DNA from: Streptomyces sp. SID14436 | GTDB taxonomy: Bacteria; Actinomycetota; Actinomycetes; Streptomycetales; Streptomycetaceae | Assembly (NCBI RefSeq): GCF_010548465.1 | Contig: NZ_JAAGMD010000538.1 | Span: 1 to 38,555, forward strand | Reading direction: 5' to 3' | DNA length: 38,555 bases | The notes under the pieces: model-generated | Told to the model about the DNA's origin: nothing | Databases searched by the model: none | The model's input: the letters and a program-made list of their open reading frames with translations, nothing else | In this document: one piece after another, positions 21,273 through 29,357 of the stretch | Numbering within the stretch: position 1 is the first letter of the stretch | Layout: each line of letters opens with the position of its first letter | Program-made: the position numbers and the translations under genes

Positions 21273-22562
21273 ATGCCCGACCAGTCCCTTCCCGAGACCC
21301 GTACCCCGGAGGCACCCGAGGCGGCGGACACCGCCCGCCCTGCCCCCGACGGCATCTCCCGGCGCCGCCTGCTCGGCACCGCGGGCGCCACCGGGATCGT
21401 GTTCGGCGCGGCGGGCGGCGCCGTGGGATACGCGTCGGCGCCCGCCGGAGCGGCCACCCCGCTCGCCTCGGTGGGCGAACGCCGGGTGATGTTTCACGGG
21501 AAACATCAGCCCGGCATCGTCGAGGGGCTGCACGCGCGGGGCCATCTCGTCGCCTTCGACCTGGCCCCCGGCGCCGGGCGCAAGGAGGCGGCGGCCCTGC
21601 TGCGCCGCTGGTCCGACACGGCCCGGCGTCTGATGGCGGGTGAGCCGAGCGGGCAGGGCGACACCGGCGTCGCGCGTGACGCCGGCCCCTCGTCGCTGAC
21701 GCTGACCTTCGGGTTCGGGCACAGCTTCTTCGGACGCACCGGCCTGGAGAAGCAGCGCCCCGTGGCCCTGGATCCGCTGCCCGACTTCTCCTCCGACCAG
21801 CTGGACAAGAAGCGCAGCAACGGCGACCTGTGGGTGCAGATCGGGGCCGACGACGCCCTGGTCGCCTTCCACGCCCTGCGGGCGATCCAGAAGGACGCGG
21901 GATCGGCGGCGCGGGTGCGCTGGCAGATGAACGGCTTCAACCGGTCCCCGGGCGCCACCGCGCGCCCCATGACGGCCCGCAACCTGATGGGCCAGATCGA
22001 CGGGACCCGCAATCCCAAGCCCGCCGACGCCGACTTCGACCAGCGGATCTTCGTGCCGGACAAGGGCGAACCCGCCTGGATGGCGAACGGCTCCTACGCC
22101 GTCGTCCGCCGCATCCGCATGCTCCTGGACGACTGGGAGAAGCTGCCGGTCAAGGAGCAGGAGGCGGTCATCGGGCGCCGCAAGTCGGACGGGGCGCCGC
22201 TGTCGGGGGGCACCGAGACGTCCCCCATGGACCTGGAGAAGACCGACTCCCGGGGCAACCTGGTCGTCCCCTTCAACGCGCACGCGCGCATCACCCGCCC
22301 CGACCAGAACGGCGGCGCCGCGATGCTCCGGCGCCCGTTCTCGTACCACGACGGCATCGACGCCGACGGGGTGCCGGACGCGGGTCTGCTGTTCATCTGC
22401 TGGCAGGCGGACCCGCTGCGCGGCTTCGTGCCGGTGCAGCGCAAGCTGGACCGCGGCGACGCCCTGACGCCGTACATCCGGCACGAGGCCAGCGGCCTGT
22501 ACGCGGTGCCGGGCGGTGCGGCGGAGGGCGAGTATGTCGGCCAGCGGCTCCTGGAGGGGTGA
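21273..22562 (+). CDS. dtpA: Tat-exported dye-decolourising (DyP-type) heme peroxidase
   Basis: This encodes 429 residues. A twin-arginine signal (SRRRLLG with a hydrophobic segment, about 29-60) exports the folded heme protein. DyP features: the GxxDG motif in LMGQIDGTRNP (catalytic Asp243), the likely proximal heme His337 (NAHARITRP) and the distal Arg in MLRRPFSYHDG (353-354). The length fits the EfeB/DtpA group. In S. lividans the homologue DtpA works with the neighbouring copper chaperones in maturing the oxidase GlxA, linking it to aerial growth. It follows copCD by 6 bases and so is likely in the same operon. A parS-like palindrome lies inside its coding sequence at 21490-21505. Confidence 0.9.
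   Translation: MPDQSLPETRTPEAPEAADTARPAPDGISRRRLLGTAGATGIVFGAAGGAVGYASAPAGAATPLASVGERRVMFHGKHQPGIVEGLHARGHLVAFDLAPGAGRKEAAALLRRWSDTARRLMAGEPSGQGDTGVARDAGPSSLTLTFGFGHSFFGRTGLEKQRPVALDPLPDFSSDQLDKKRSNGDLWVQIGADDALVAFHALRAIQKDAGSAARVRWQMNGFNRSPGATARPMTARNLMGQIDGTRNPKPADADFDQRIFVPDKGEPAWMANGSYAVVRRIRMLLDDWEKLPVKEQEAVIGRRKSDGAPLSGGTETSPMDLEKTDSRGNLVVPFNAHARITRPDQNGGAAMLRRPFSYHDGIDADGVPDAGLLFICWQADPLRGFVPVQRKLDRGDALTPYIRHEASGLYAVPGGAAEGEYVGQRLLEG
21490..21505. promoter_or_regulatory. parS-like ParB site within the DyP gene (one mismatch)
   Basis: TGTTTCACGGGAAACA differs from the ParB target TGTTTCACGTGAAACA at one central position, and its flanks extend the palindrome (AT...AT). It encodes part of VMFHGKHQP in the peroxidase. 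Streptomyces chromosomes carry many parS sites around oriC, some within genes. Confidence 0.6.
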
Positions 22563-22620
22563 AACCCGGCCGCTGTCACTCCTCGGGGCACATCCGGGCG
22601 GTACACGGGGGCGGGCCCAT

Positions 22621-22626
22621 TAGGGT
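22621..22626 (+). promoter_or_regulatory. Candidate -10 element (TAGGGT) of pheA, leaderless
   Basis: TAGGGT lies 6 bases before ATG 22633, so the transcript would begin at the start codon. No ribosome site precedes the ATG and no clear -35 is visible. Confidence 0.4.
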
Positions 22627-22632
22627 GAAGAC

Positions 22633-23562
22633 ATGCCAGCGAGCTACGCGTATCTCGGCCCCGAGGGCACCTTCACCGAAGTCGCCCTGCGCACCCTCCC
22701 GGAGACGGCCACCCGGGAGCTCGTCCCGTACGTGTCCGTGCAGTCCGCGCTCGACGCCGTCCGCGCGGGCGAGGCGGAGGCCGCGTTCGTGCCGATCGAG
22801 AACTCCGTCGAGGGCGGCATCACCACCACCCTCGACGAGCTGGTCGCGGGCAGCCCGCTGATGATCTACCGCGAGGTGCTGCTGTCGATCACCTTCGCCC
22901 TGCTGGTCCGCCCCGGCACCAAGATGTCGGACATCAAGACGGTCACCGCGCATCCGGCGGCCCAGCCGCAGGTCCGCAACTGGATGAAGGCGCACCTGCC
23001 GGACGTGCACTGGGAGTCGGCCGCCTCGAACGCGGACGGGGCGCGGCTGGTCCAGGAGGGCCGGTACGACGCCGCCTTCGCCGGGGAGTTCGCGGCGGCC
23101 CGGTACGGGCTCGAGCCGCTGGAGACCGGGATCCACGACGCGGAGAACGCCCAGACCCGGTTCGTGCTGGTGGGCCGCCCCGCACGGCCCGCGGCCCCCA
23201 CGGGTGCCGACAAGACCTCCGTGGTGCTGTGGCAGCGGGACGACCACCCCGGCGGACTGCGCGATCTGCTGGGCGAGTTCGCCACGCGGGGCATCAACCT
23301 GATGCTGCTGCAGTCCCGGCCGACCGGCGCCGGCATCGGCAACTACTGCTTCTGCATCGACGCCGAGGGCCACATCTCCGACCGGAGGGTCGCCGAGGCG
23401 CTGATGGGCCTCAAGCGGATCTGCCTCCAGGTGCGCTTCCTCGGCTCCTACCCGCGGGCCGACGCCGGACCGGGATCGCATCCCTCGCTTCCGGGGACGT
23501 CGGACGAGGAGTTCGTGGCGGCGGCGGACTGGGTGGCGCGCTGCCAGGACGGCCGGTTCTGA
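22633..23562 (+). CDS. pheA: Prephenate dehydratase
   Basis: This encodes 309 residues. It converts prephenate to phenylpyruvate in phenylalanine synthesis. The PDT domain (1-185) has AYLGPEGTFTEVAL, VPIENSVEGGITTTLDEL and the catalytic TRF motif in NAQTRFVLVG. An ACT regulatory domain follows (about 200-280) with HPGGLRDLLGEFATRGINLMLLQSRPT, where phenylalanine would bind for feedback inhibition. It is monofunctional, with no chorismate mutase domain. It lies 70 bases after the peroxidase gene but has its own candidate promoter. Confidence 0.95.
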   Translation: MPASYAYLGPEGTFTEVALRTLPETATRELVPYVSVQSALDAVRAGEAEAAFVPIENSVEGGITTTLDELVAGSPLMIYREVLLSITFALLVRPGTKMSDIKTVTAHPAAQPQVRNWMKAHLPDVHWESAASNADGARLVQEGRYDAAFAGEFAAARYGLEPLETGIHDAENAQTRFVLVGRPARPAAPTGADKTSVVLWQRDDHPGGLRDLLGEFATRGINLMLLQSRPTGAGIGNYCFCIDAEGHISDRRVAEALMGLKRICLQVRFLGSYPRADAGPGSHPSLPGTSDEEFVAAADWVARCQDGRF

Positions 23563-23655
23563 GACCCCGTTCTGAGAGCCGGTACGCGTGTGACGGATGG
23601 GGCCCCAGGGCGTCGGCCGTCGGTCCTACCTGCTGATCTTCGCCATCCACAGGAG

Positions 23656-23664
23656 TTATCCACA
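23656..23664 (+). promoter_or_regulatory. DnaA box, perfect TTATCCACA
   Basis: Exact match to the classical DnaA 9-mer; leftmost strong site of the cluster between pheA and serS. Confidence 0.75.
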
Positions 23665-23680
23665 GGTCCGCTTCTCGACC

Positions 23681-23689
23681 TGGGGACAA
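23681..23689 (-). promoter_or_regulatory. DnaA box, TTGTCCCCA (one mismatch)
   Basis: Reads TTGTCCCCA on the minus strand, one base from the Streptomyces preference TTGTCCACA; 16 bases from the first box. Confidence 0.5.
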
Positions 23690-23822
23690 GTCGACACCAA
23701 GGTGCCGTACGGTCGACAAATCGCCCTTCTAGCCATGATCGCTGCCACCTGGCGGCACATCACCCTTCGTCCACTCTTTTCCCTGCGTCAACCCTTTGAG
23801 GTGACGCCTTTCCACTCGAAAG

Positions 23823-23831
23823 TGGGGATAA
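23823..23831 (-). promoter_or_regulatory. DnaA box, TTATCCCCA (one mismatch)
   Basis: Minus-strand TTATCCCCA; one base from the consensus. Confidence 0.5.
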
Positions 23832-23890
23832 AGCGAGGTCGGACCGGGAATCCTCGACGCCGGCCGAGCCTTTCGGAGTGATCAATTCCA

Positions 23891-23899
23891 ATGTCCACA
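23891..23899 (+). promoter_or_regulatory. DnaA box, ATGTCCACA (one mismatch)
   Basis: Only the first base differs from TTGTCCACA, a position that tolerates change. Confidence 0.6.
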
Positions 23900-23915
23900 G
23901 ATCTTCCCCACACCC

Positions 23916-23924
23916 TGTGGATAA
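23916..23924 (-). promoter_or_regulatory. DnaA box, perfect TTATCCACA
   Basis: Exact consensus on the minus strand, 16 bases from the previous box, forming a closely spaced inverted pair. Confidence 0.75.
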
Positions 23925-23946
23925 CTTTCCCCGCAGCGGCGACCTC

Positions 23947-23955
23947 TGTGGACAA
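23947..23955 (-). promoter_or_regulatory. DnaA box, perfect TTGTCCACA
   Basis: Exact match to the preferred Streptomyces DnaA box on the minus strand, about two helical turns from the previous one. Confidence 0.8.
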
Positions 23956-24136
23956 GCAACTCCCAAGTCCCCTGCCCCGCAAGGGAATCCAGTCAATCAC
24001 CACACCCTCGCCTGACCCGTTCCGGGGAACCGATCACCCTCATTGACCGCGAGGAACACAAGGCGCAATTCGCCAATAACGGAACGTAAGCCACCCCGGT
24101 CGCAATAGTGGGTCGTGGCCCGTCACCGCACACCGG

Positions 24137-24142
24137 TAGCCT
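24137..24142 (+). promoter_or_regulatory. Candidate -10 element (TAGCCT) of serS, leaderless
   Basis: TAGCCT ends 7 bases before the GTG at 24150, placing the transcript start at the start codon. The absence of any ribosome site before this GTG supports leaderless translation. Confidence 0.45.
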
Positions 24143-24149
24143 TGACCGC

Positions 24150-25427
24150 GTGATTGACCTTCGCCTGCTCCGTGAGGACCCCGACCGTGTGCGTGCGTCG
24201 CAGCGCGCCCGTGGAGAGGACGTCGCCCTCGTCGACTCCCTCCTGTCCGCCGACGAACGGCGCAGGTCGTCCGGCGTCCGCTTCGACGAGCTGCGCGCCG
24301 AACAGAAGGCACTCGGCAAGCTGATCCCCAAGGCGTCCGGTGACGAGAAGGCCGAGCTGCTGAAGAAGGCGGGCGAGCTCGCCGCCGCGGTGAAGGCCGC
24401 CGACGCCGAACGGGACGCCGCCGACGCCGAGACCCAGGAACTCCTGCTGCAGCTCAGCAACCTCGTCCACCCCGACGTCCCCGTCGGCGGCGAGGAGGAC
24501 TTCGTCACGCTGGAGACGCACGGCACCGTCCGCGACTTCGGCGCCGAGGGCTTCGAGCCCAAGGACCACCTGGAACTCGGCCAGATCCTCGGCGCCATCG
24601 ACGTCGAGCGCGGCGCGAAGGTCTCCGGATCCCGCTTCTACTTCCTGACCGGTGTCGGCGCCCTGCTCGAGCTGGCGCTGGTCAACGCGGCGATCGCGCA
24701 GGCCACCGCCGCCGGCTTCACCCCGATGCTCACCCCGGCCCTGGTCCGCCCCCAGTCGATGGCGGGCACCGGCTTCCTCGGCCAGGCCGCCCAGGACGTG
24801 TACCACCTCGACAAGGACGACCTCTACCTGGTCGGCACGTCCGAGGTGCCCCTCGCCGCGTACCACATGGACGAGATCATCGAGGCGGACCGCCTGCCGC
24901 TGCGCTACGCGGGCTTCTCGCCCTGCTTCCGCCGCGAGGCCGGCTCGCACGGCAAGGACACGCGCGGCATCTTCCGCGTGCACCAGTTCGACAAGGTCGA
25001 GATGTTCTCCTACGTCACCCCCGAGGAGTCGCAGGCGGAGCACCAGCGGCTGCTGGAGTGGGAGAAGCAGTGGCTGACGTCGCTGGAGCTGCCGTTCCGC
25101 GTGATCGACGTCGCCTCGGCCGACCTGGGCTCCTCCGCGGCACGCAAGTACGACTGCGAGGCGTGGATCCCGACCCAGGGCAAGTACCGCGAGCTGACCT
25201 CCACCTCGGACTGCACGGAGTTCCAGTCCCGGCGCCTGCAGATCCGGGTCCGTGAGGACAAGAAGGTGCGCCCGCTCGCCACGCTCAACGGCACCCTGTG
25301 CGCCGTACCGCGCACCATCGTGGCGATCCTGGAGAACCACCAGCAGGCCGACGGGTCGGTGCGCGTGCCCGAGGTGCTGCGCCCCTACCTGGGCGGCCGT
25401 GAACTGCTGGAGCCGGTCGCCAAGTGA
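24150..25427 (+). CDS. serS: Seryl-tRNA synthetase
   Basis: This encodes 425 residues of a class II synthetase that charges tRNA-Ser. The N-terminal tRNA-binding arm is a long helical coiled coil (about 10-100, with [25 protein letters not shown]). The catalytic domain has [16 protein letters not shown], the serine-specific [17 protein letters not shown], motif 2 ([18 protein letters not shown]) and motif 3 ([20 protein letters not shown]). The start GTG at 24150 gives [12 protein letters not shown], the usual N-terminus. It is coupled to the next gene by a 4-base overlap. Its cognate tRNA-Ser(UGA) gene lies at 4785-4871. Confidence 0.97.
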   Translation: MIDLRLLREDPDRVRASQRARGEDVALVDSLLSADERRRSSGVRFDELRAEQKALGKLIPKASGDEKAELLKKAGELAAAVKAADAERDAADAETQELLLQLSNLVHPDVPVGGEEDFVTLETHGTVRDFGAEGFEPKDHLELGQILGAIDVERGAKVSGSRFYFLTGVGALLELALVNAAIAQATAAGFTPMLTPALVRPQSMAGTGFLGQAAQDVYHLDKDDLYLVGTSEVPLAAYHMDEIIEADRLPLRYAGFSPCFRREAGSHGKDTRGIFRVHQFDKVEMFSYVTPEESQAEHQRLLEWEKQWLTSLELPFRVIDVASADLGSSAARKYDCEAWIPTQGKYRELTSTSDCTEFQSRRLQIRVREDKKVRPLATLNGTLCAVPRTIVAILENHQQADGSVRVPEVLRPYLGGRELLEPVAK

Positions 25428-26236
25428 GTACCGCAGCATCGCCCTTCCCGTACCGGCTCGTCGCCACCGACCTCGACGGCACGCTGCTGCGTGACGACCA
25501 CTCGGTGTCGCAGCGCACCCGGGACGCACTCGCCGCCGCCACCGCGGCGGGTGCCGCCCACATCGTCGTCACCGGGCGCGCGGTCCCCTGGACCCGGCCG
25601 ATACTCGACGACCTCGGCTACCGGGGCCTCGCCGTGTGCGGTCAGGGCGCCCAGGTGTACGACGCGGGCGAGCACCGGCTGCTGACGTCGGTGACGCTGG
25701 ACCGGCAGCTGGCCGGGGTGGCGCTCGCCAAGATCGAGGCGGAGACCGGCCCGCTGCACCTGGCGGCGAGCCGTGACGGCCTGGACGGCGAGGTGCTGGT
25801 CGGGCCCGGGTACGAGGTCGTGGGCGGACTGCCCGCCACCCCGTTCACGGACGCGTCCGACCTGTGGACGGCACCCCTGAACAAGCTGTACATCCAGCAC
25901 CCGTCCCTGACCTCGGACGAGCTCGCCGACGTGGCCGCCCGCACCGCGGGCGGGTTCGTCACCGTCACCATGGCGGGCGAGGGCATCGTCGAACTGCTGC
26001 CCCTCGGGCTGTCCAAGGCCACCGGGCTGTCGCTGGCGGCCCGCCGCCTGGGCGTGAAGGCCGCCGGGACGATCGCCTTCGGCGACATGCCGAACGACGT
26101 CCCGATGTTCGGCTGGGCCGCGCACGGCGTGGCGATGGCCAACGCCCACCCGGAGCTGCGGGCGGTGGCCGACGAGGTGACGTCCTCCAACGAGGAGGAC
26201 GGGATCGCGCTGGTCCTGGAGCGTCTGCTGGGCTGA
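25424..26236 (+). CDS. Cof-type HAD hydrolase (phosphatase)
   Basis: This encodes 270 residues. Motif I is [13 protein letters not shown] with the nucleophile Asp, motif II the VVTGRAV strand, motif III the Lys in LGLSKATGL, and motif [13 protein letters not shown] with the metal-binding Asp pair. The large C2-type cap lies between motifs II and III. Members dephosphorylate small metabolites such as sugar phosphates or pyridoxal phosphate; the substrate cannot be told from sequence. The start GTG overlaps the serS stop (GTGA), so it is translationally coupled to serS. A related HAD gene lies at 34642-35514. Confidence 0.9.
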   Translation: MSTAASPFPYRLVATDLDGTLLRDDHSVSQRTRDALAAATAAGAAHIVVTGRAVPWTRPILDDLGYRGLAVCGQGAQVYDAGEHRLLTSVTLDRQLAGVALAKIEAETGPLHLAASRDGLDGEVLVGPGYEVVGGLPATPFTDASDLWTAPLNKLYIQHPSLTSDELADVAARTAGGFVTVTMAGEGIVELLPLGLSKATGLSLAARRLGVKAAGTIAFGDMPNDVPMFGWAAHGVAMANAHPELRAVADEVTSSNEEDGIALVLERLLG

Positions 26237-26259
26237 TCACGCCGGGCGTCCGGCGTCTC

Positions 26260-26292
<33 letters not shown>

Positions 26293-26318
26293 CGCGCCCG
26301 ACCGCGGCTCACCGGTGA

Positions 26319-26336
26319 CCGGAACGACGGTTCCGG
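26319..26336 (+). terminator. Short hairpin after serS-HAD
   Basis: CCGGAAC and GTTCCGG pair perfectly around a 4-base loop, about 80 bases after the HAD stop codon. It is a weaker candidate than the hairpin at 26670. Confidence 0.35.
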
Positions 26337-26669
26337 CCCGGCCGAGCCGGTGCCTTGCCTCTCGGCCAATCCCCCGGGTGGGCGGCCCACGCGCTGTGCG
26401 GGCGCGTGCTCGAAGCGGCCGCCCCGGGCAGCTCCCGCGTGCGGGGCGGACTCGACGGAGCGTGGGGCTACTCCGGAATCCGCCGCGGGCTGCCCCGAAG
26501 GGAGCCGGACGTCCTGCCGTGCAGTGGCATCGTCCCGCTCCTCTCCCGGACCATGACACCGGACCTTCCCGGCGTTGCGGACACCCCTACTCTGCCCCGG
26601 CGGACAGGTCGGACGCCACCGAATAAACCGGGCGGGCGCCTTCACCGGCCCGCGCCCGGTGAACGCGCG

Positions 26670-26710
26670 GCGGGCGGTGCGTCCGGCGTCTGCCAGGACG
26701 TACCGCCCGC
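26670..26710. terminator. Long hairpin ending the ABC operon
   Basis: A 15-base-pair stem with a single G-T pair (26670-26684 with 26696-26710) and an 11-base loop lies 36 bases beyond the last ABC gene on the minus strand. It may also stop readthrough from the serS side. Confidence 0.7.
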
Positions 26711-26746
26711 CGTCGCGGACCGGTCAGGGACGGCTGTCCCGGACGG

Positions 26747-27466
26747 TCACTCCTCCCCGGCCAGCGTCAGCGCGCGCAGCTTCTGGCCCGCGAACCAGGT
26801 GGCCAGCACGGTGACCACGACCAGCAGGACGGTCGCGGTGGTCAGGCCGACGTCCGAGGTGACCAGGGTGCCGTCGTTGACCTTCTCGGCGACGGCCAGC
26901 GACCACTGCTGGACGCTGAGGGTGCGCGCGCCGGACACCAGGGAACCGAACAGCGCCTCCCAGACGAGCGCGTAGACCAGACCGAACACCACGGCGTGCC
27001 GCGAGACGGTGCCCAGCAGCAGGAACATCGCCGCGTAGGCGATGGAGGCGACCAGCGCCGCCACCGTGTAGGCGACGGCGATCTGCTGGCCGTTGCCGTT
27101 GAGGATGAATCCCGCGATCAGCGTGGGCACGGCCGAGAAGACCATGGTGACGGCGATCGCGACGATCAGCTTGGTGAAGATGATGGTGGGCCGCTTGATC
27201 GGCTTCGACAGCAGGTACACCACCGAGCCGTCGTCGATCTCGGGCCCGATGGCGCCCGTGCCCGCGATGACACCGATGATCGGCACCATGGTGGCGAGCG
27301 CGAGCCCGCCGAGCACGTCGGCGGCCGTCTGGTCGTCGACACCGGCGAGTGCGCGCACCGCCAGGGAGATCACGATGAGCAGCAGCGGCAGGGCACCGAG
27401 GATGAGGGCCCGGCGCCGGCCGAGCAGCGCACGGTAGGTGAGCCGGGCGACAGTGGGGTCGTACAT
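26747..27466 (-). CDS. ABC transporter permease (second pair)
   Basis: This encodes 239 residues of an ABC-2 type membrane protein with about six helices, for example ALILGALPLLLIVISLAVRALAG, MVPIIGVIAGTGAIG, AVTMVFSAVPTLIAGFIL and a C-terminal TATVLLVVVTVLATWFAG. The segment GPEIDDGSVVYLLSKPIKRPTIIFTK after the second helix is typical of this family, and a similar SRPIETADYVRAKY stretch occurs in the other permease. It starts 9 bases after the second ATPase ends, so the two are co-transcribed. It is the last gene of the operon. The substrate is unknown. Confidence 0.85.
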   Translation of the reverse strand: MYDPTVARLTYRALLGRRRALILGALPLLLIVISLAVRALAGVDDQTAADVLGGLALATMVPIIGVIAGTGAIGPEIDDGSVVYLLSKPIKRPTIIFTKLIVAIAVTMVFSAVPTLIAGFILNGNGQQIAVAYTVAALVASIAYAAMFLLLGTVSRHAVVFGLVYALVWEALFGSLVSGARTLSVQQWSLAVAEKVNDGTLVTSDVGLTTATVLLVVVTVLATWFAGQKLRALTLAGEE

Positions 27467-27475
27467 CAGGGCCTC

Positions 27476-28387
27476 CTACGCCGCGACCAGGTACGAGAAC
27501 ACGGACTCGAGGGACTCGTCCGACGGCGAGACCGTGAGCAGGCGGATGCCGTGCTCCTTGGCGACCCGGGGCAGCAGGGCCGTGAACCGGCCGAAGTCGA
27601 CGGCCTGGATGCGCAGCGCGCCCTCGCTGTGGTCGACCTCGATGCCGGACGTGGACGGGTCGGCGATCAGCGCGGCGGCCAGCGCCCGGTCGTCGCTGGA
27701 GCGCACCAGGTAGCGGTGCGGCCGGTCCGTCATCAGGCGCCGGATCTTGCGGAAGTCGCCGCTGGCCGCGTGCCGTCCGGCGACGACGACCTCGATGTGC
27801 CAGGCGAGCTGCTCGACCTCCTCGAGGATGTGGGAGGAGAACAGCACCGTGCGGCCCTCGTCGCCCATCCGCCGCAGCAGGTCCATCAGCTGCATCCGCT
27901 GGCGCGGGTCCATGCCGTTGAAGGGCTCGTCCAGCAGGAGCAGGGACGGGTCGTGCACCAACGCGGAGGCCATCTTCACGCGCTGTCGCATGCCCTTGGA
28001 GTACGTGGCGATCTTGCGGTCCTGCGCGTACTCCATCTCGACCGTGGCGAGGGCCTTCTGCGCCGCCTGCGCGCCCAGGCCGTGCAGTTCCGCGTTGGCG
28101 AGGACGAACTCCCGGCCGGTGAGGAAGTCGTACATCGCCTCGCGCTCGGGCACGACGCCGATGTGCCGGTAGATCTGCTCGTTGCGCCACACCGGCTGCC
28201 CGTCGAGGGTGACGGTGCCGGTGGACGGGGCGAGGAAGCCGCCCATCATGTTGATGAGGGTGGACTTCCCGGCGCCGTTGGGGCCGAGCAGGCCGGTGAC
28301 ACCCGGGCCGATGGTCATGGTGATGTCGTTGACGGCGACCACGTTGCCGAACCAGCGCGAGACGTGGTCGATGGAAAGAGTGCTCAT
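27476..28387 (-). CDS. ABC transporter ATP-binding protein (second pair)
   Basis: This encodes 303 residues. Walker A is GPNGAGKST, the Q-loop region VVPEREAMYDFLTG, the signature YSKGMRQRV, Walker B LLLLDEPFNGMD and the H-loop SSHIL. The roughly 90-residue C-terminal extension (RPHRYLVRSSDDRALAAAL onward) is common in exporters of the CcmA/NatA class. It pairs with the permease downstream. It is similar in plan to the first ATPase of the operon (29347-30318), suggesting an old duplication of the ATPase/permease pair. Confidence 0.92.
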   Translation of the reverse strand: MSTLSIDHVSRWFGNVVAVNDITMTIGPGVTGLLGPNGAGKSTLINMMGGFLAPSTGTVTLDGQPVWRNEQIYRHIGVVPEREAMYDFLTGREFVLANAELHGLGAQAAQKALATVEMEYAQDRKIATYSKGMRQRVKMASALVHDPSLLLLDEPFNGMDPRQRMQLMDLLRRMGDEGRTVLFSSHILEEVEQLAWHIEVVVAGRHAASGDFRKIRRLMTDRPHRYLVRSSDDRALAAALIADPSTSGIEVDHSEGALRIQAVDFGRFTALLPRVAKEHGIRLLTVSPSDESLESVFSYLVAA

Positions 28388-28439
28388 GGACGCAGCCCAT
28401 TCCTTGAAAGGGTGATGGCGGGCGACGGGCTGGGCGGGG

Positions 28440-29357
28440 TCACATTCCCACCTTCTTGTAGCGGCGCACCAGGAGCCCGTAGCAGGCGGCGATCAGGCCC
28501 AGGGCGAAGACGACGTACACCACGCCCTCTCCGGTGCCGGGTCCGGTGCCGCCCGGGAAGGTGGACGTGGCGCCCAGGAAGGCGGACTGCACGCCGTCGA
28601 GGACGGTGATCGGGGAGAACAGGCCGATCCAGGCGACGGTGGCGCTGCTGCTGCCCTGGTAGTCGGCGATCGCCTGGAGGGTGGAGACCGCCCCGTAGGA
28701 GATGGTCAGGACGGCGATCACGGCGGCGATGCCGAAGCCGCGGCGCGGGGTGACCGACGCGATGACCAGGCCGATGCCGGCGAACAGCAGTGAGAGCAGT
28801 GCCACGGAGACCAGTCCCTGTGCGAATTCCTTGGTCTGGTCGGCGAAGTCCAGCTTGGCGAGCAGCGCGCCGATGTACAGCACCAGCAGCGGGGCGGCGG
28901 TGAGGATGAACAGCGCGGAGGCCAGCGCGGCGTACTTGGCCCGCACGTAGTCGGCGGTCTCGATCGGCCGCGAGAAGTACAGCGGCACGGTCTTGAAGCG
29001 CAGGTCGCGCGAAACGGACTGGGGTGCCTGCGAGGCCACGTACAGGCTGATGACGGCCTGCATGATGACCGCGTAGCGGGTGTACTCGACCGGCAGGTCG
29101 TTGGCCTTGGTGGCGACGGCGACCGCCACCATGATGGCGGCCGGCACGCACATCACCACGAACAGCAGCATCGGCAGCACCTTGGACTTCACCGACCGGC
29201 CGAGGCCGTAGGAGCCGCGCAGCGACTGCGAGTACAGCGAGAGCCGCGCGTACGAACGGCCGAGACGGGGGCCGTCGTAGGAGCGGTAGCCGATGTTGTG
29301 GATACGGGTGTCACCCGATGCGGTGGCGGGTGTCTGCACGGAGTGCTCAGCTGCCAT
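28440..29357 (-). CDS. ABC transporter permease (first pair)
   Basis: This encodes 305 residues. A cytosolic N-terminus of about 55 residues (IHNIGYRSYDGPRLGRSYARL) precedes six predicted helices, for example VLPMLLFVVMCVPAAIMVAVAVA, ALFILTAAPLLVLYIGALLA and GVVYVVFALGLIAACYGLLV. The segment SRDLRFKTVPLYFSRPIETADY is typical of ABC-2 permeases. Its start overlaps the end of the first ATPase gene by 11 bases, indicating coupling. The IHNIGYRSYDGPRLGR start is a conserved feature of actinobacterial members. The substrate is unknown. Confidence 0.87.
   Translation of the reverse strand: MAAEHSVQTPATASGDTRIHNIGYRSYDGPRLGRSYARLSLYSQSLRGSYGLGRSVKSKVLPMLLFVVMCVPAAIMVAVAVATKANDLPVEYTRYAVIMQAVISLYVASQAPQSVSRDLRFKTVPLYFSRPIETADYVRAKYAALASALFILTAAPLLVLYIGALLAKLDFADQTKEFAQGLVSVALLSLLFAGIGLVIASVTPRRGFGIAAVIAVLTISYGAVSTLQAIADYQGSSSATVAWIGLFSPITVLDGVQSAFLGATSTFPGGTGPGTGEGVVYVVFALGLIAACYGLLVRRYKKVGM

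Larger units (their letters stand above)
23563..24149. other. Intergenic region with a cluster of DnaA boxes
   Basis: These 587 bases between pheA and serS have no credible gene and a lower GC content than their surroundings. They contain three perfect and three one-mismatch matches to the DnaA box TT(G/A)TCCACA within 300 bases: 23656-23664 (+), 23681-23689 (-), 23823-23831 (-), 23891-23899 (+), 23916-23924 (-) and 23947-23955 (-). Weaker copies lie between them (for example 23767-23775 and 23904-23912). Such clusters outside the origin can titrate DnaA and so slow initiation. The serS promoter is at the right end. Confidence 0.75.

Noticed and set aside
18945-22484. Open frame of over 1,100 codons antisense to the copper genes
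   Set aside because: Long antisense frames are expected in high-GC DNA; its composition is Gly/Arg/His-rich with no domain, and the plus strand has clear families.
23563-24149. A chromosomal origin (oriC)
   Set aside because: No dnaA or dnaN flank it and there are far fewer boxes than a Streptomyces oriC holds; a DnaA-binding cluster is the better reading.
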